A stretch of 6,319 bases of DNA from Thermoleophilia bacterium (GTDB lineage: Bacteria > Actinomycetota > Thermoleophilia > Miltoncostaeales > Miltoncostaeaceae): the NCBI GenBank assembly GCA_017882555.1, contig JADGPH010000111.1, forward strand, positions 1 through 6,319, written 5' to 3'. Numbering within the stretch: the first letter of the stretch is position 1; each line of letters opens with the position of its first letter. Shown here in pieces: positions 4,601 through 6,319 of this stretch. The notes under the pieces are model-generated. The model ran no database searches. It was given only the letters and a program-made list of their open reading frames with translations, and was not told the origin of the DNA. The translations under genes and the position numbers were made by a program.

Positions 4601-5685
4601 GTAGGTCATCTGTCCCACCACACCGTTGGCGACAGATTGTCGCCACGCCGCTCGGACGGCTGTGCGGTGCAATCCTGACGCTCGCCGTCCTCGCGCTTGG
4701 AATGGCCGCATGTAGTTCGTCCGGGAGTGGCTCGACCGGTCCTACCGCGAGCGTGAGCGTCGCGCTCGACTGGGTGCCCAACACGAACCATTCCGGCATA
4801 TATGTCGCAAGCGCACTCGGGTATTACCGCCAGGCGGGGATCAACGTCCAGATCCTCCCATACGGAACGACAGCCCCCGAGACGCTGGTCGCCACGGGGA
4901 AGGCCAACTTCGGGATCTCGTATCAAGCGGGAATGGTGTTCGCGCGCGCCGCCGGCGAGGATGTCGTATCGGTGTTCGCGATCCTGCAACACGATGCCTT
5001 GCAGATCGGCATCCGGAAGAACAACACCACGATCCGTACGCCAAAAGATCTCGACGGCAAGACGTACGCGGGCTTCGGCACTCCCGATGAAGGGCCGACC
5101 CTTGCGTATGTGATCAAGCGCGCGGGTGGCAACGGCAAATTCACGAGCGTCGACCTCAACACCTCGGCCTACGACGCGGTGTGGTCGGGTCGGGCCGACT
5201 TCACGCTCTCCTACATGACCTGGGAAGCGATCCAGGGCCAGCTGGCGGGCAAGCCGTTCAAGCCCGGCTTTGCCCTCGGGCAACTCGGCCTGCCCGACAA
5301 CTACTCGACGCTCCTGATCTCCAGCAGCGCCTACTTGAGCGCGCACCCCGATATCGCGCGGCGCTTCTTGGCCGCAACCCAGCGGGGCTACCAGTACGCC
5401 GCCGCCCACCCCGATTCCGCAGCGAAGATTCTGATCGCCGCCGACCCCACGGGGTTGGGGACACAAACCAAACTCGTGACCGAAAGCACGGCGATGTTGG
5501 CCCGTGGCTACTACCTCGATGCCGCCGGCTACGCCGGCCCGGAGACCGTCGCCGAATGGGCCGGGTACGGGAACCTGCTGTTTGACGCGGGCGCCCTGAC
5601 GAATGCCAACGGGACCCGGATCACTACGCGACCCGACTGGTCGACGTACTTCACCAACGCCTATCTGCCATCGGGGTCCAAGTGA
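4597..5685 (+). CDS. NMT1/THI5-like ABC transporter substrate-binding lipoprotein (ThiY-like)
   Basis: A periplasmic-type binding lipoprotein of 362 residues. A basic N-terminus and hydrophobic segment (about 22-37) lead to MAAC with lipidated Cys39, followed by a Ser/Gly linker. The domain opens with VALDWVPNTNHSGIYVA (55-71), the signature of the NMT1/THI5-like group, followed by GYYRQAGINV and a Gly-Lys-Ala-Asn-Phe-Gly stretch typical of such binders. Relatives carry hydroxymethylpyrimidine or formylaminopyrimidine for thiamine synthesis. The mature part has no cysteine beyond Cys39, so the CCCFC motif of yeast THI5 synthases is absent, and the position of their substrate histidine appears to be glycine; a transport role is favoured. 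The frame is open upstream to 4450, but the ATG at 4597 overlaps the previous stop (ATGA) and directly precedes the signal peptide. The Shine-Dalgarno is weak, consistent with translational coupling. Confidence 0.9.
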   Translation: MSRSSVPPHRWRQIVATPLGRLCGAILTLAVLALGMAACSSSGSGSTGPTASVSVALDWVPNTNHSGIYVASALGYYRQAGINVQILPYGTTAPETLVATGKANFGISYQAGMVFARAAGEDVVSVFAILQHDALQIGIRKNNTTIRTPKDLDGKTYAGFGTPDEGPTLAYVIKRAGGNGKFTSVDLNTSAYDAVWSGRADFTLSYMTWEAIQGQLAGKPFKPGFALGQLGLPDNYSTLLISSSAYLSAHPDIARRFLAATQRGYQYAAAHPDSAAKILIAADPTGLGTQTKLVTESTAMLARGYYLDAAGYAGPETVAEWAGYGNLLFDAGALTNANGTRITTRPDWSTYFTNAYLPSGSK

Positions 5686-6319
5686 TCCCGCCCGCCGCCT
5701 CGCAGAAGGTCGGGGCCCGCCGACCGCGGTCGCGTCTGGCATGGCTCCCGGCACTCGCGATCATCGCGATCGCTGTGGCAATCTGGCAGGTCTACGCGTC
5801 CAAGAGCGGGATCAGTCCCCAGGTCCTGCCATCGCCCTTGCGCGTCGTACGGGCCGGCTGGACTGCGCGCGACGCGCTGTGGACCAACACCATCCCAACC
5901 CTTCAAGAAACGACACTCGGTTTCCTGTTGGCGACCGTCGTGGGGTTGGTGCTGTCGATGGTCATCGACGCATCACACATTCTCCGGAACGCCCTGATGC
6001 CGCTGTTGATTGGGTCCCAGACCCTGCCGCTGGTCGCGATCGCACCCCTGGTAATCATCTGGTTCGGCTGGGGGACCACCCCGAAGATTCTGCTGGTCGC
6101 GTTCTTGTCATTCTTCCCAATCACCGTGGCGTTGTTGGAGGGCTACCTCGCCACGGACCCCGATGTGGAGCGCCTCCTGACCTCCATGGGCGCCGGTCGA
6201 TGGCGCGTCTTTCGCAGCGCGCGCCTGCCGACAGCGATGCCCTTCTTTTTTGCGGGCCTACGGATCGCGATCACCTACTCGGTGGTCGTGGCGATCTTCG
6301 CCGAATATGCAGGCGCGAC
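5682..6319 (+). CDS. ABC transporter permease, ThiX/SsuC type, 3' end beyond the window
   Basis: The inner-membrane subunit of the importer served by the preceding lipoprotein. The GTG start overlaps the lipoprotein stop as GTGA (5682-5685). The frame stays open for 212 codons to the window edge. Hydrophobic segments lie at about residues 20-39, 78-96, 105-130, 135-152 and 192-207. The EAA-type loop that docks on the ATPase is seen as MGAGRWRVF...LPTAMPFFFAGLRIA (169-196), with the conserved Gly and the LP pair. EYAGA after the last visible helix is typical of the nitrate/sulfonate/taurine and ThiX permease group. Family members have about 250-260 residues, so roughly 40-50 are missing. An ATPase gene is expected next. 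Substrate assignment rests on the two upstream genes. Confidence 0.92.
   Translation, partial: MIPPAASQKVGARRPRSRLAWLPALAIIAIAVAIWQVYASKSGISPQVLPSPLRVVRAGWTARDALWTNTIPTLQETTLGFLLATVVGLVLSMVIDASHILRNALMPLLIGSQTLPLVAIAPLVIIWFGWGTTPKILLVAFLSFFPITVALLEGYLATDPDVERLLTSMGAGRWRVFRSARLPTAMPFFFAGLRIAITYSVVVAIFAEYAGA

Noticed and set aside
4597..5685. The NMT1-like protein as a THI5-type pyrimidine synthase
   Set aside because: It has a lipoprotein signal, lacks the CCCFC motif and apparently the substrate histidine, and is followed directly by a permease gene.
4606..5754. A 382-codon minus-strand frame opposite the NMT1-like lipoprotein gene
   Set aside because: Long, but its product is Gly/Arg/Val-rich with no recognisable domain, and the plus strand has a signal peptide, lipobox and NMT1 signature.

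Overview
The window is GC-rich chromosomal DNA from a bacterium, most likely an actinobacterium or a neighbouring high-GC lineage such as Chloroflexota or Dormibacterota. The grounds are the base composition, frequent GTG/TTG starts, the AhpE-type peroxiredoxin, a stand-alone AcuC deacetylase, and an N-terminal lipoprotein signal on a transporter binding protein. No marker gene fixes the phylum. I see no mobile element, CRISPR array, tRNA or rRNA.

Left part (1-1643, all minus strand): from right to left come a small two-helix membrane protein (611-1186), an AhpE-like peroxiredoxin (68-526), and the start of a further gene at the window edge that overlaps the peroxiredoxin stop by one base. 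A gene-poor stretch (1187-1643) separates this group from the next gene.

Middle (1644-4037): an AcuC-type histone-deacetylase-family enzyme (minus) is divergent from a small amphi-Trp domain protein (plus) that starts at TTG behind a perfect Shine-Dalgarno. The amphi-Trp gene converges on an aminoglycoside/choline-kinase-like phosphotransferase (minus). The 148-base divergent region carries an inverted repeat next to the amphi-Trp ribosome binding site.

Right part (4038-6319, plus strand): a tightly coupled operon encodes a Thiamine_BP (MTH1187/YkoF-like) protein, an NMT1/THI5-like lipoprotein and an ABC permease cut by the window edge. Both junctions are 4-base overlaps (ATGA and GTGA). Together they suggest import of a thiamine precursor (hydroxymethylpyrimidine or a degradation product such as formylaminopyrimidine), with a cytosolic thiamine-binding protein encoded first. 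The ATPase would be expected just beyond position 6319. I found no recognisable TPP riboswitch upstream; instead the 257-base leader/intergenic region holds two inverted repeats and a 25-codon reading frame with a good ribosome binding site.

Nothing here is clearly a new biological system. The points most worth checking are the unconventional control region of the thiamine-related operon and the small reading frame in it.
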